Assembly: GCA_003223115.1 (NCBI GenBank) | Contig: QHXW01000284.1 | Location: 25,429-60,392, forward strand | Source: Acidobacteriota bacterium | GTDB taxonomy: Bacteria; Acidobacteriota; Terriglobia; Bryobacterales; Bryobacteraceae | Length of the DNA stretch: 34,964 nucleotides | Direction of reading: 5' to 3' | Shown here: positions 1-7,439 of the stretch, one piece after another | How the letters are laid out: every line of letters begins with the position of its first letter | How positions within the stretch are numbered: position 1 is the first letter of the stretch | The notes under the pieces: generated by a model | Databases searched by the model: none | Told to the model about the DNA's origin: nothing | The model's input: the letters and a program-made list of their open reading frames with translations, nothing else | Made by a program: the position numbers and the translations under genes

Positions 1-1
1 G

Positions 2-286
2 AATGAAGCCTATCTCATTCCGTTGCGGCTCACCTGGACGTCCGACCCGCTGCAGGTGGAATCGATCACGTTCCCCAAACCGCACGACGAGAAGTACTCG
101 TTTTCGCCGACGCCGCTGTCAGTCTTTACGGGCGCCTTCGATATCACGACGAAATTCAAAGTGCCTTCCGGCGTAACGCCGGGTCTCGCGGTGCTGCTAG
201 GGAAGCTGCGCTATCAGGCGTGCAACGATACTATGTGTTTCCCGCCCAAGACGGTTGAAGTCAAGCTGCCGGTGGAAGTGCAGTAG
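2..286 (+). CDS. DsbD N-terminal-domain-like protein, 3' end only
   Basis: The reading frame is open from the first bases of the window, so the gene starts upstream and only the last 94 codons are seen. The C-terminal part has the sequence LRYQACNDTMCFPPKT, which matches the end of the immunoglobulin-like DsbD N-terminal (DsbDalpha/DsbC) domain, where the two cysteines of CNDTMC form the redox-active pair. Such domains sit in the periplasm and pass electrons from a membrane DsbD core to thioredoxin-like partners. The protein stops right after this domain, so no membrane core follows; it may be a stand-alone domain or the end of a thioredoxin fusion. The next gene is convergent. Family call is fairly firm; full architecture is unknown. 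Confidence 0.75.
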   Translation, partial: NEAYLIPLRLTWTSDPLQVESITFPKPHDEKYSFSPTPLSVFTGAFDITTKFKVPSGVTPGLAVLLGKLRYQACNDTMCFPPKTVEVKLPVEVQ

Positions 287-505
287 CCAGGAGACGGGAG
301 TTAGTTAGAAGACAGCCGTGCCTCCGGCGGTGCCGGATTGAACAGCCTGTGACTTCGACTGCAGCCGACTACCGGCTTCCCGCGTCCGCAGTTTTTGGGG
401 AGACAGCCGATGTTGGAAATAAACGGCTTGACTGGAAGTCACAGATCAGGAGTCAAGGGGCAAGTCCGCCCGCCTGGCACCCGACGCCGTCAACCGCTTA
501 ATTCT

Positions 506-1396
506 CTACCGTGCACTCACGCGCAACGGCCGGTCAAGTTTGAAGGTCAGCACGGTTTCTACAGGCACGCGGATAGAGCCACCCTTGGTGATCACTTGCG
601 TTGCCGCCCCGGCTGCTGCACCCGATGCCGCTCCAATGGCCGCGCCTTTGCCATGCCCCGCGATGGCACCGATGATAGCGCCAATGGCCGCGCCGCCGCC
701 GGTATACTCGGCTGTCCGCTTGTTGGCGCCGAGACCGGCTTTGCCCTTTTCCAGAATGTCAACGGTACTGACCTGATATTGGCGGCCCTCCACGGAAACC
801 GATTGCAGATCGAGCACCAGGTCTGACGTGCCCCGGAAACGCCCGCCCTTGGCTGCGGACCGGATGACGATTTGCGCGTTCGCGCCGCGCGGGATGACCA
901 CGTCGCCATTAGCATCCAGCACATCGTTTGTGACCTCGGCCGGGTATGTCTGGCCTTCCGCTGCCTTATCGGAATCGATGGTTTCCTCAATCCGCACCGA
1001 GATTTCGGTTGCCGCCGGAAGCTCATGGGTCCTGGTGTTAATGACCGACTCCACCGGATGATGATGCCTCTCGTGGTTGAGTTCGCCCGCGGGCTGCCTA
1101 GGTCGCGGACTGGCGGGTATGCTCTGCGGACTGGCGGCTGTGGTCTGCGGCGCTGGCGTGTCGTCGTATTCGATCGACCTCACGTCTCGCATCGCCAGCG
1201 TTCGTGTGGTTTTATCGTCACCTGCGAGCGTGAGTTCAGTAGGGGAACTCGTTACCACGTTCCCGCTATACGAGCTTCCATCCCGCATGTAGACAGTCGC
1301 GTGCGAGGCTGCGCCCGGTTCGGCGTCCTCTTTAGCGCACGAAGAAAATAAAAGCAGAGAAATAAGAATCGTCAGAACGGACAACCATCGCATCAT
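506..1396 (-). CDS. Glycine-zipper lipoprotein
   Basis: This 296-residue protein starts with a lipoprotein signal peptide ending in a lipobox-like LLLFSSC, so the mature N-terminus would be Cys20. Residues about 33-75 ([14 protein letters not shown]...) look like a small SH3/LSm-like beta domain. A proline-rich linker follows. The second half is a beta-rich domain followed near residues 230-265 by glycine-zipper repeats ([19 protein letters not shown], then [11 protein letters not shown]), typical of outer-membrane-associated lipoproteins. It ends with [17 protein letters not shown], a tail common to such proteins. A GGGAGG-type ribosome-binding site lies about 11 bases upstream of the ATG. 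Specific function unknown; an envelope structural or stress role is inference. Confidence 0.75.
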   Translation of the reverse strand: MMRWLSVLTILISLLLFSSCAKEDAEPGAASHATVYMRDGSSYSGNVVTSSPTELTLAGDDKTTRTLAMRDVRSIEYDDTPAPQTTAASPQSIPASPRPRQPAGELNHERHHHPVESVINTRTHELPAATEISVRIEETIDSDKAAEGQTYPAEVTNDVLDANGDVVIPRGANAQIVIRSAAKGGRFRGTSDLVLDLQSVSVEGRQYQVSTVDILEKGKAGLGANKRTAEYTGGGAAIGAIIGAIAGHGKGAAIGAASGAAAGAATQVITKGGSIRVPVETVLTFKLDRPLRVSAR

Positions 1397-1467
1397 AACC
1401 TTGCTGACCTCCCTTTACGAACATTAAGCCATGATGTTCTGCCGAGCGGCTCCAGCAACCACCCGGA

Positions 1468-2670
1468 TTACTTTTCCGCCAGTACGGGCTTCCGTGCCAG
1501 GAATTGCTTGATGGACCTGGTGGCCTGTCGGATGCGCTGCTCATTCTCGACCAGGGCGAACCGGACGTGACCCTCGCCCATGGGTCCAAATCCGATGCCG
1601 GGCGATACCGCTACCAGCGCCTCCTGCATCAATAATTTTGCGAACTCGAGCGAGTCGAGCTCCCGGTATTGTTCCGGCACCGGAGCCCAAACGAACATGG
1701 TTCCCCGCGGAGGCGCGACGGACCAGCCGGCACGTTGCAGTCCTTGAACCAGCACGTCACGCCGCCGCTGATATAACGCACAGATCTTTTTCGTTTCTTC
1801 CTCGCACTCGCGCAGCGCAATGATGGAGGCAATCTGGATCGGCTGGAACACGCCATAGTCCAGATAGCTCTTGATGCGCGCCAGCGCCGCGATCATCTTT
1901 GCGTTTCCCAGACAGAAACCGACGCGCCAGCCAGCCATGTTGTAACTTTTCGACAGGGAGAAGATCTCAACCGCAATGTCTTTGGCGCCCTCCACCTCGA
2001 GAATGCTGGGAGCTTTGTAGCCGTCGAAACAAATGTCGGCATAGGCGAAATCATGAACCACATAGCATTCGTGATGACGCGCCAGGCGGATGATCTCGCG
2101 GAAAAAGTCCAGATCAACGCAGGTCGTGGTCGGGTTATGTGGGAATGAAATTAGAATAAGCTTAGGACGCGTCGGGCCGCGATAGAGCTCCTCCAGACCG
2201 TTCAAAAACGTGGCGGCATCGGGCATGGGCAGCATACAGGCCCGGCCTTCGGCCATGATCACGCCGTATTGATGGATGGGATACGCAGGGTTCGGCGACA
2301 CCACTACGTCACCGGGTCCCACGACCGCGAACAGAAGATGCGCAAGAGCGTCTTTCGCGCCGATGGTTACGATGGCTTCAGTATCAGAATCGAGTTGGAC
2401 GCCATAGTTCTTGCTGTAGCGCTTCACAATCTCTTCGCGCAGGTGCGGCACGCCCCTGGAAACCGAGTACCGATGGTTGCGCTGATTGCGAGCAGCTTCA
2501 ATGAGCTTATTCACAACCGGCCGGGGGGTCGAGCCGTCCGGATTGCCCATGCCGAGATCAATCACGTCTTGTTGCGCGGCGCGAGCCCGCGCTTTCATCT
2601 CGTTGATGACAGCGAAAACGTAGGGTGGAAGTTTTTGAATGCGATAAAAACTGTCTGTTTGTCCAGGCAT
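1468..2670 (-). CDS. alaC: AlaC-type class I/II aminotransferase
   Basis: PLP-dependent fold-type I aminotransferase of about 400 residues. The N-terminus RIQKLPPYVF and the following GMGNPDGSTPRP closely resemble E. coli AlaC (glutamate-pyruvate transaminase). The PLP-binding lysine sits in SLSKSYNMAGWRVGF, the cofactor-contacting FPHNPTTTCVD segment is present, and the substrate-carboxylate arginine is in GEGHVRFALVEN. It should transfer an amino group between alanine and 2-oxoglutarate or a related pair; LL-diaminopimelate aminotransferase activity is the main alternative. The frame is open to an ATG at 2712, but the start at 2670 (MPGQTDSFYRI) gives an N-terminus of AlaC length. It lies downstream of the sortase pair, 28-70 bases away, on the same strand, with no obvious functional link. 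Confidence 0.85.
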   Translation of the reverse strand: MPGQTDSFYRIQKLPPYVFAVINEMKARARAAQQDVIDLGMGNPDGSTPRPVVNKLIEAARNQRNHRYSVSRGVPHLREEIVKRYSKNYGVQLDSDTEAIVTIGAKDALAHLLFAVVGPGDVVVSPNPAYPIHQYGVIMAEGRACMLPMPDAATFLNGLEELYRGPTRPKLILISFPHNPTTTCVDLDFFREIIRLARHHECYVVHDFAYADICFDGYKAPSILEVEGAKDIAVEIFSLSKSYNMAGWRVGFCLGNAKMIAALARIKSYLDYGVFQPIQIASIIALRECEEETKKICALYQRRRDVLVQGLQRAGWSVAPPRGTMFVWAPVPEQYRELDSLEFAKLLMQEALVAVSPGIGFGPMGEGHVRFALVENEQRIRQATRSIKQFLARKPVLAEK

Positions 2671-2740
2671 TATGCCCATTGTACTGACGTTCGAGGCTGG
2701 GTTGCGGAGCATGCCGGGAGGAGCAGGAAATGGAGTGAAC

Positions 2741-3370
2741 TTAAGAAGCCGGGGAGAGGCCGGATCGTGCGGCGCGGCTCATAACGATTCCGGCGCGGAC
2801 CACAAATCGCTTGGGGGCTGAGCCAACGTAACAGAACGGGTAACAGGTGATGAGATTCAAGACTGGATGGCTGGTGGGTTGGAGCGAGGCGGTATTGTTG
2901 GGTGATACGACGGAAATCTCATCCACACGATACGTGAAATTTCCAGCCGCGGTTTCCAGATCGATTTCGTCACCTTTGTGAATGTCCTTCAAGACTCTGA
3001 AATGTGTATCACGGTGGCCCGCGATGACGCAGTTTCCATATGCGCCCGGGAATGCCGTACCTTCCAGATGGCCCGGTCCACGGCGCAAGTCAGCGTCATC
3101 GGTTCCTTCCACCACATAAACCACGGCGTGCAGGCGCGGGATGGACAGTTTAGCGAAGGCTGCACCGGCCGGGATCGAACTCTGAGTGCGGGGGCCGAAC
3201 GGCACAATGCGACCGTCCACCTCTGCTGCTTCGCGTTCTGCAGCGCTCCAGGAATTCGCCGCGCTTTCCTGGGAATAACGAGATTCAAAATACTCGCGTG
3301 CGCCGTTATAGAAGAAGTAAGATCCTCCCGCCAGGAGTAACCATGACAGGAGGATCTTTAAACGCTTCAT
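2741..3370 (-). CDS. Class D-type sortase
   Basis: A 209-residue membrane-anchored cysteine transpeptidase. An N-terminal hydrophobic segment (about residues 5-21) works as an uncleaved anchor, leaving the catalytic domain outside the inner membrane. The sortase triad is visible: His119 in AGHRDTHF, Cys176 in LNLITCYPF and Arg188 in APKRFVVRA. The TLxTC-type box here reads LITC. Sortases cut an LPxT-type signal and join the new carboxyl end to an amine acceptor. In diderm bacteria the acceptor is usually unknown. The gene lies 39 bases downstream of a secreted protein ending in an MPSTA sorting-like tail, which is its likely substrate. Class D or an allied class is inferred from the overall motifs and the LPxTA-like partner; class E is the main alternative. 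Confidence 0.9.
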   Translation of the reverse strand: MKRLKILLSWLLLAGGSYFFYNGAREYFESRYSQESAANSWSAAEREAAEVDGRIVPFGPRTQSSIPAGAAFAKLSIPRLHAVVYVVEGTDDADLRRGPGHLEGTAFPGAYGNCVIAGHRDTHFRVLKDIHKGDEIDLETAAGNFTYRVDEISVVSPNNTASLQPTSHPVLNLITCYPFCYVGSAPKRFVVRAGIVMSRAARSGLSPAS

Positions 3371-3409
3371 CGTCTTTCAACGGAAGTCAAATATTGCATC
3401 GAGTAAGCT

Positions 3410-4192
3410 TTAACGCCTGTCGCCGGATTTGTTACCGCGTCCAGGGCGTAGCGCCATGCCCGCGCCCGAAAGCAATCCGCCGCTCAGCATCATGGTCAAC
3501 CAATTGGCCGCTGTGCTGGGCATTTCGCGATCTCGCGCACTCGTATCCGTATTAGTGGCAGTCGCGGCCGTAGCTTCATTCTGGGCTGCCTGACGGTTGT
3601 TTGGAGCCGGCGCCGGCGCGTTCTGCGCGGTCGTGTGGGTCTGGGTGGGGGTCGATGGCTGCTCGTTTGTGGTCGATTCCTGGTTGGTTGCGGCCGAGTG
3701 CGTGGTCGTGTTCTCCGCGGTAGTTGTTGTGTTTTCGGCCGGAGCAGATTCATACGTGGCCGCCACGTTTACCGGAGCCATCTGCTCGCGCTGACGAGCC
3801 TTGACTTCGTCCGGCAAGACGAATTCATAACCGTAATTCTTTCCCTGGATCCAGATCTTGTCGAAATAGTAGTCGTTTCCGAAATGATGAAGAATCACTT
3901 TGGTTGAATCAGCAGTGTTGTTGTCCAAGGCCGGAATCGTGATCACGGTCGTTTCCAGTTTCATACCATCGTTGCTGAAGATCTGCAGCACACGGCTATC
4001 TGTGGCGCTGGCCAATTGACGAATTACATAATGACCGGGCTGCAGAACCGTGTCGCGTACGGTCACGGTATAAGGCAGATCGACAATGACTTTGTCATAC
4101 AGCGGACCTTGCACCCCGACCGCTACAAAAGTTCCCGCCATGCCTAACAGGACGACCGCGGCCGCTGGTAATGCGATGTTTCGTACATTCAT
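3410..4192 (-). CDS. Putative sortase substrate with MPSTA tail
   Basis: A 260-residue secreted protein. Residues 7-27 form a signal peptide or signal anchor. Residues about 28-130 form a beta-rich domain (DLPYTVTVRDTVLQPGHYVI) like those seen in many acidobacterial secreted proteins of unknown role. Residues 145-220 are a low-complexity Thr/Asn/Ala/Gln linker of the kind that spans a cell wall. The C-terminus has the three parts of a sorting signal: MPSTA at 224-228, a hydrophobic stretch at about 230-247, and a basic tail ending in RPGRGNKSGDRR. The motif departs from LPxTA only at the first residue. A purine-rich AAGGA lies about 13 bases before the ATG. First gene of the run with the sortase. 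Role of the globular part unknown. Confidence 0.8.
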   Translation of the reverse strand: MNVRNIALPAAAVVLLGMAGTFVAVGVQGPLYDKVIVDLPYTVTVRDTVLQPGHYVIRQLASATDSRVLQIFSNDGMKLETTVITIPALDNNTADSTKVILHHFGNDYYFDKIWIQGKNYGYEFVLPDEVKARQREQMAPVNVAATYESAPAENTTTTAENTTTHSAATNQESTTNEQPSTPTQTHTTAQNAPAPAPNNRQAAQNEATAATATNTDTSARDREMPSTAANWLTMMLSGGLLSGAGMALRPGRGNKSGDRR

Positions 4193-4522
4193 GGCTTAAT
4201 CCATTTTCCTTTCGTTAGATCTCGGTGAAGCGCGCATAGGATTCTCGCCATCCGCGACGCTTTGCAAGATCTACTGCCGTGGAATGTGCAACTAGTCCTC
4301 CAAACTCTTTGTGTGCGAAGAGGAACAAAACGGCCACCCACTTGACCTAATTGCCTCATTTAGGAAGAGTCATGTCTCGCGTAGAAATGTAAGTTGATGA
4401 AACATTTACCAGGCTCGCCAGTGGGAACCACGCGTATAACGCGCATGGCCTAAGTAACGAAGGGAGCGTAATCAGCCAAGTCTAAGAATGTTGTTGCGAT
4501 GGTCATGGTGAAAGTGCCGACG
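4193..4522. other. Intergenic region upstream of sortase-substrate gene
   Basis: About 330 bases separate the end of cinA from the start of the sortase-substrate gene, both on the minus strand. It should hold the promoter of the sortase operon and the end of the cinA operon. The only structure noted is an inverted repeat AAATGT (4385-4390) and ACATTT (4402-4407) with an 11-base spacer. No convincing -35/-10 pair, no terminator with a T-run and no small gene were found. Confidence 0.5.
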
Positions 4523-5764
4523 TCATACGGCGAGCTGAGTGCATTTCTTCCGTAGAAGATCGAGCGCCATCTGAGCGGCGAAGGATCGAATACGCGCACG
4601 ATCGCCGAGAAATTGGCGGTGCACAACTTGACAACCAGTGTCATTCGCGAGAGCTACATACACGGTCCCCACCGGGACATTTTCGGCGGGCTCCGGGCCG
4701 GCCTCACCAGTGATCGACAGCGCGAACGTCGATCCTGCGCGTCGCCGCACTCCGACGGCCATGGCCTCGGCAGTTTCGCTGCTCACTGCACCGTGCTGCA
4801 AGAGCGTTTCTTCGCGGACGCCCAGCCAGTCGATCTTCATGCGGTTGGTATACGTCACGAATCCGCCCAGAAAATAATTCGAGCTGCCGGGAACCGTTGT
4901 GATCCTCTGGGCCAGCAGACCTCCCGTGCAGCTTTCGGCGACGGCGAGCGTGGCGTTCCGTTTTTTGAGCAACTCGCCCACGGTCACCTCCAGGGGTTCC
5001 CCGTTTCGCGAGTAAATCCGGTCTCCCAGTACCAATTCGATGGGTCCTGCGACCTCGGCCAGAAGTGCCCGCGCTTCTGCTTCACTGGTGCAGCGGGCGC
5101 GCAAATGGATCTGGATGTCACCGTCGGCGGCGAGTATGGTCGTGACGGGGTTGGAGTACTTCTTGTAAACCGGCGAGATGGCTTGATCCAGATCAGATTC
5201 CGCCATACCCGCGACGCGCATCACCAGCGTCCGGATGACTTGTTTCGGAACCAGCCGTTCCAGGCGAGGCAGGCACTGGCGCGTGAACATGGCCTTGAGC
5301 TCGTGCGGCGGCCCGGGTAACAGCATGATGGAAACGTTAGATTCATCGATCCACTGACCGGGCGCAGTTCCGCGATCGTTCGGAAGAATCTCGGCGCCTG
5401 CGATGATAAACGCCTGGCGTTTGTTGACCTCGGCCATTTTTCGATTTGTCTGACGGAACCGGTGCTCGAGCTGATCGCTGATCTCGGGATGAAAAACCAA
5501 CTTGCGGTCGAGCGCCAGAGCCACTGCCTCACGCGTGACATCGTCCTCGGTGGGGCCCAGGCCGCCCGAAAGAAGCACGATCTCCGAGCGCGCAATGGCG
5601 CGCCGGACAGTGTCGGCCAGGCGCTCGTAGTCGTCTCCCACCACGCATTTGGTGGTCACTTCCACGCCCAGATTGTTCAACTCGCCGGTAAGGAATAGAG
5701 AATTGGTGTCAATCCGCTGTGGGGTGAGGAGTTCTGAACCGACTGCGATAATTTCCGCGTTCAT
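4523..5764 (-). CDS. cinA: CinA-family nicotinamide-nucleotide amidohydrolase
   Basis: Full-length two-domain CinA of 413 residues. The N-terminal COG1058/MoCF-like domain begins MNAEIIAVGSELL and has the conserved GGLGPTEDDVT at 67-77, linked to ADP-ribose pyrophosphatase activity. The C-terminal PncC domain has AESCTGG at 276-282 and ALSITGEAGP, the signature of the nicotinamide mononucleotide deamidase that returns NMN to nicotinic acid mononucleotide in the pyridine nucleotide salvage cycle. The protein is cytoplasmic. It is the last gene of the rimO-yacG-pgpA-propeller-cinA run, starting 6 bases after the propeller gene ends. In related bacteria cinA is also often near pgpA, which fits this operon. 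No defects seen. Confidence 0.95.
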   Translation of the reverse strand: MNAEIIAVGSELLTPQRIDTNSLFLTGELNNLGVEVTTKCVVGDDYERLADTVRRAIARSEIVLLSGGLGPTEDDVTREAVALALDRKLVFHPEISDQLEHRFRQTNRKMAEVNKRQAFIIAGAEILPNDRGTAPGQWIDESNVSIMLLPGPPHELKAMFTRQCLPRLERLVPKQVIRTLVMRVAGMAESDLDQAISPVYKKYSNPVTTILAADGDIQIHLRARCTSEAEARALLAEVAGPIELVLGDRIYSRNGEPLEVTVGELLKKRNATLAVAESCTGGLLAQRITTVPGSSNYFLGGFVTYTNRMKIDWLGVREETLLQHGAVSSETAEAMAVGVRRRAGSTFALSITGEAGPEPAENVPVGTVYVALANDTGCQVVHRQFLGDRARIRSFAAQMALDLLRKKCTQLAV

Positions 5765-5770
5765 TCTGCG

Positions 5771-6799
5771 TTACGCCAGCAGCTTCCCTTGAATGCCGAC
5801 GTCCACGCGATAGAGCGCATTCGTAGTCGCGACGATGAGTGATTTGGAGGGAGTGAATGCCAAGCCGACGATACCTGGTCCGGAAAGAAACAGCTCCGGT
5901 TTTCGATCCTGGGTCATGCGCACAACGCCTTTGCGGCCGCCGAGCGATCCTGTCGCATAGAGCCGCCCGTCCACGTCAAACGCGATGCCCTGGGGCCGTC
6001 CCAACCCGCGGTAGAACAGTTCCACTTCGCCGGTATGCGAAATCCGGTAGATGCAGTCGAAACTCGATGTGGTAGGTCCGGTGACGTACAGGTACCGCTC
6101 GGGTCCAAAAGCCAGATGGTAAGCCGCGATGGAAGGCTCGAGCGTGGCAAAAACAAAAATCTGGCGATTGGGTGCGATCTTGAAAATGGTGCCGCTGCTA
6201 TCACCGACGTACAGGTTTTGATCTTCATCGAACGCCAGGCCAGTGGCGATGCCCATGCCTTCGACGTATACGGACATGCTGCCGTTCGGTGTGACCTGAT
6301 AAACAATGCCTTCGAAACGGCTGGAAACATAGAGAAGCCCCTGGCGATCGAAAGTCAACCCGGTGGCGTTCATTAGGTCGGTGATGAAGGGCTTCACGTT
6401 GTACATTGGGTCGATTTTGTAAACCGCAACAGCGACCTTTTGCCCGCGCGAGCCGCTAAACGTGGTGTAGATGTTGCCGAAGGTATCTGCCGCCGGATTC
6501 GTGACCGGATGCAGGCTGTCGGCGATGGGCAACCCGATATCACAGGTCCAGGCCTGGCTGGATTGATCACCGTTCTGAATGACCAGGTCGCCATCGGAAA
6601 CACCCTCGGGAACCCGCACGATCAGGAACGAATCAGAGCCAATAATCACGGGAGCGGTGACTTCGCCGATGGTGACGCGCGGCCGTTCCGGTCGTGCGAA
6701 GCCCTTTCCGTGGATCTGGATTTCACCACCCGCGATGGCGGCAAAGGGAGTGACGTGCGCAATCTGGGGCCTCCCGTTGCTTTCTTTCCGAATGGCCAT
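5771..6799 (-). CDS. TIG/IPT domain plus beta-propeller protein
   Basis: A 342-residue protein with an N-terminal TIG/IPT immunoglobulin-like domain (about residues 10-90: ITHV-like IAHVTPFAAIAGGEIQIHGKGF) followed by a six-bladed propeller of the SMP-30/NHL type (repeated units such as GLTFDRQGLLYVSS, GLAFDEDQNLYVGD, GIAFDVDGRLYATG). No signal peptide is visible, so it is predicted cytoplasmic, unusual for TIG domains. The ATG at 6799 lies 6 bases after the pgpA stop; an in-frame TTG at 6805 abuts it. Its place inside the pgpA-cinA operon is clear but its role is not. A lactonase or scaffold function is possible; metal ligands of a gluconolactonase were not confirmed. Confidence 0.8.
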   Translation of the reverse strand: MAIRKESNGRPQIAHVTPFAAIAGGEIQIHGKGFARPERPRVTIGEVTAPVIIGSDSFLIVRVPEGVSDGDLVIQNGDQSSQAWTCDIGLPIADSLHPVTNPAADTFGNIYTTFSGSRGQKVAVAVYKIDPMYNVKPFITDLMNATGLTFDRQGLLYVSSRFEGIVYQVTPNGSMSVYVEGMGIATGLAFDEDQNLYVGDSSGTIFKIAPNRQIFVFATLEPSIAAYHLAFGPERYLYVTGPTTSSFDCIYRISHTGEVELFYRGLGRPQGIAFDVDGRLYATGSLGGRKGVVRMTQDRKPELFLSGPGIVGLAFTPSKSLIVATTNALYRVDVGIQGKLLA

Positions 6800-6805
6800 G
6801 GTCAA

Positions 6806-7282
6806 TTAAAGATTGAAACATCCTGCCAGAAATAAGACAAGTGCCGCGTAAATGCCGGCCATTAAATCGTCAGCAACGATACCAATGCCGCCGGGCAGCG
6901 CTTCGAGCGAGCGCACCGGCCAGGGCTTCCAGATGTCGAACAAGCGAAAAAGCAAAAAGGCCGCGAGCCACGATTTGACGTTGAGCGTTCTGGCGCTGGC
7001 CAAAGCCAGCCACTGTCCCAGCACCTCGTCAACGACGACAACCCTCGGGTCTTTCAGGTTGCTCTCGCGCGCGGTCGTTCCGGCCGACCAGATGGCAGGC
7101 CCAAGCATTACCAGCACCAGCAATACGAAGTACGGAGGCCGCCAGGACGCATAGTGAACCAGAATCCACGCAAGAGCCAGTGCCGCGAGAGATCCCACGG
7201 TGCCGGGCGCAGCCGGAGTATAGCCGCAACCGCCCCATGTGGAGATGAGGTTGGCGGTGCTAATCCTCATCTTGATCTGCAT
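6806..7282 (-). CDS. pgpA: Phosphatidylglycerophosphatase A
   Basis: About 155 residues, the usual PgpA length. It removes phosphate from phosphatidylglycerol phosphate in the inner membrane to give phosphatidylglycerol. Family signatures are APGTVGSL near the N-terminus, VVVDEVLGQ in the middle, FRLFDIWKPWPVR, and the final GGIGIVADDLMAGIYA; the acidic residues of DE and DD are the expected metal/phosphate ligands. Three to four hydrophobic segments are present. Start may be the ATG at 7282 or the ATG at 7270 (MRISTANL); both overlap the end of yacG, by 23 or 11 bases. The stop abuts the propeller gene. Overlaps on both sides point to one transcript. Confidence 0.93.
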   Translation of the reverse strand: MQIKMRISTANLISTWGGCGYTPAAPGTVGSLAALALAWILVHYASWRPPYFVLLVLVMLGPAIWSAGTTARESNLKDPRVVVVDEVLGQWLALASARTLNVKSWLAAFLLFRLFDIWKPWPVRSLEALPGGIGIVADDLMAGIYAALVLFLAGCFNL

Positions 7283-7439
7283 CAGGATTCTTGGGACGAT
7301 CGCCGGGGCTGAGTGGAGTGGATATGACGTACTTGCCCGAGGCCCAGTTGCCGAGATCGATCACGCGACAGCGGTCACTGCAGAAGGGAAACTCCGGATT
7401 CTCCCTGGTGATCTCTTTGCGACAGATCGGGCACTTCAT
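7260..7439 (-). CDS. yacG: YacG zinc-binding DNA gyrase inhibitor
   Basis: A 59-residue gene that falls below common length cut-offs. Translating the minus strand from ATG 7439 gives MKCPICRKEITRE..., then FPFCSDRCRVIDLGNW. This is the YacG zinc finger: Cys3, Cys6, Cys20 and Cys24, followed by the RxIDLGxWAxxxY signature. YacG proteins bind one zinc and inhibit DNA gyrase by contacting GyrB. The start codon overlaps the rimO stop as ATGA (7436-7439), a classical translational coupling, and the TAG at 7260 lies inside the pgpA start region. The acidic C-terminus (DADQDED) is typical of the family's disordered tail. In proteobacteria yacG sits near coaE; here it sits between rimO and pgpA. Confidence 0.9.
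   Translation of the reverse strand: MKCPICRKEITRENPEFPFCSDRCRVIDLGNWASGKYVISTPLSPGDRPKNPDADQDED

Noticed and set aside
324-336. CCGGC-GGT-GCCGG hairpin after the DsbD-like gene
   Set aside because: Short stem, three-base loop and no T-run; not convincing as a terminator.
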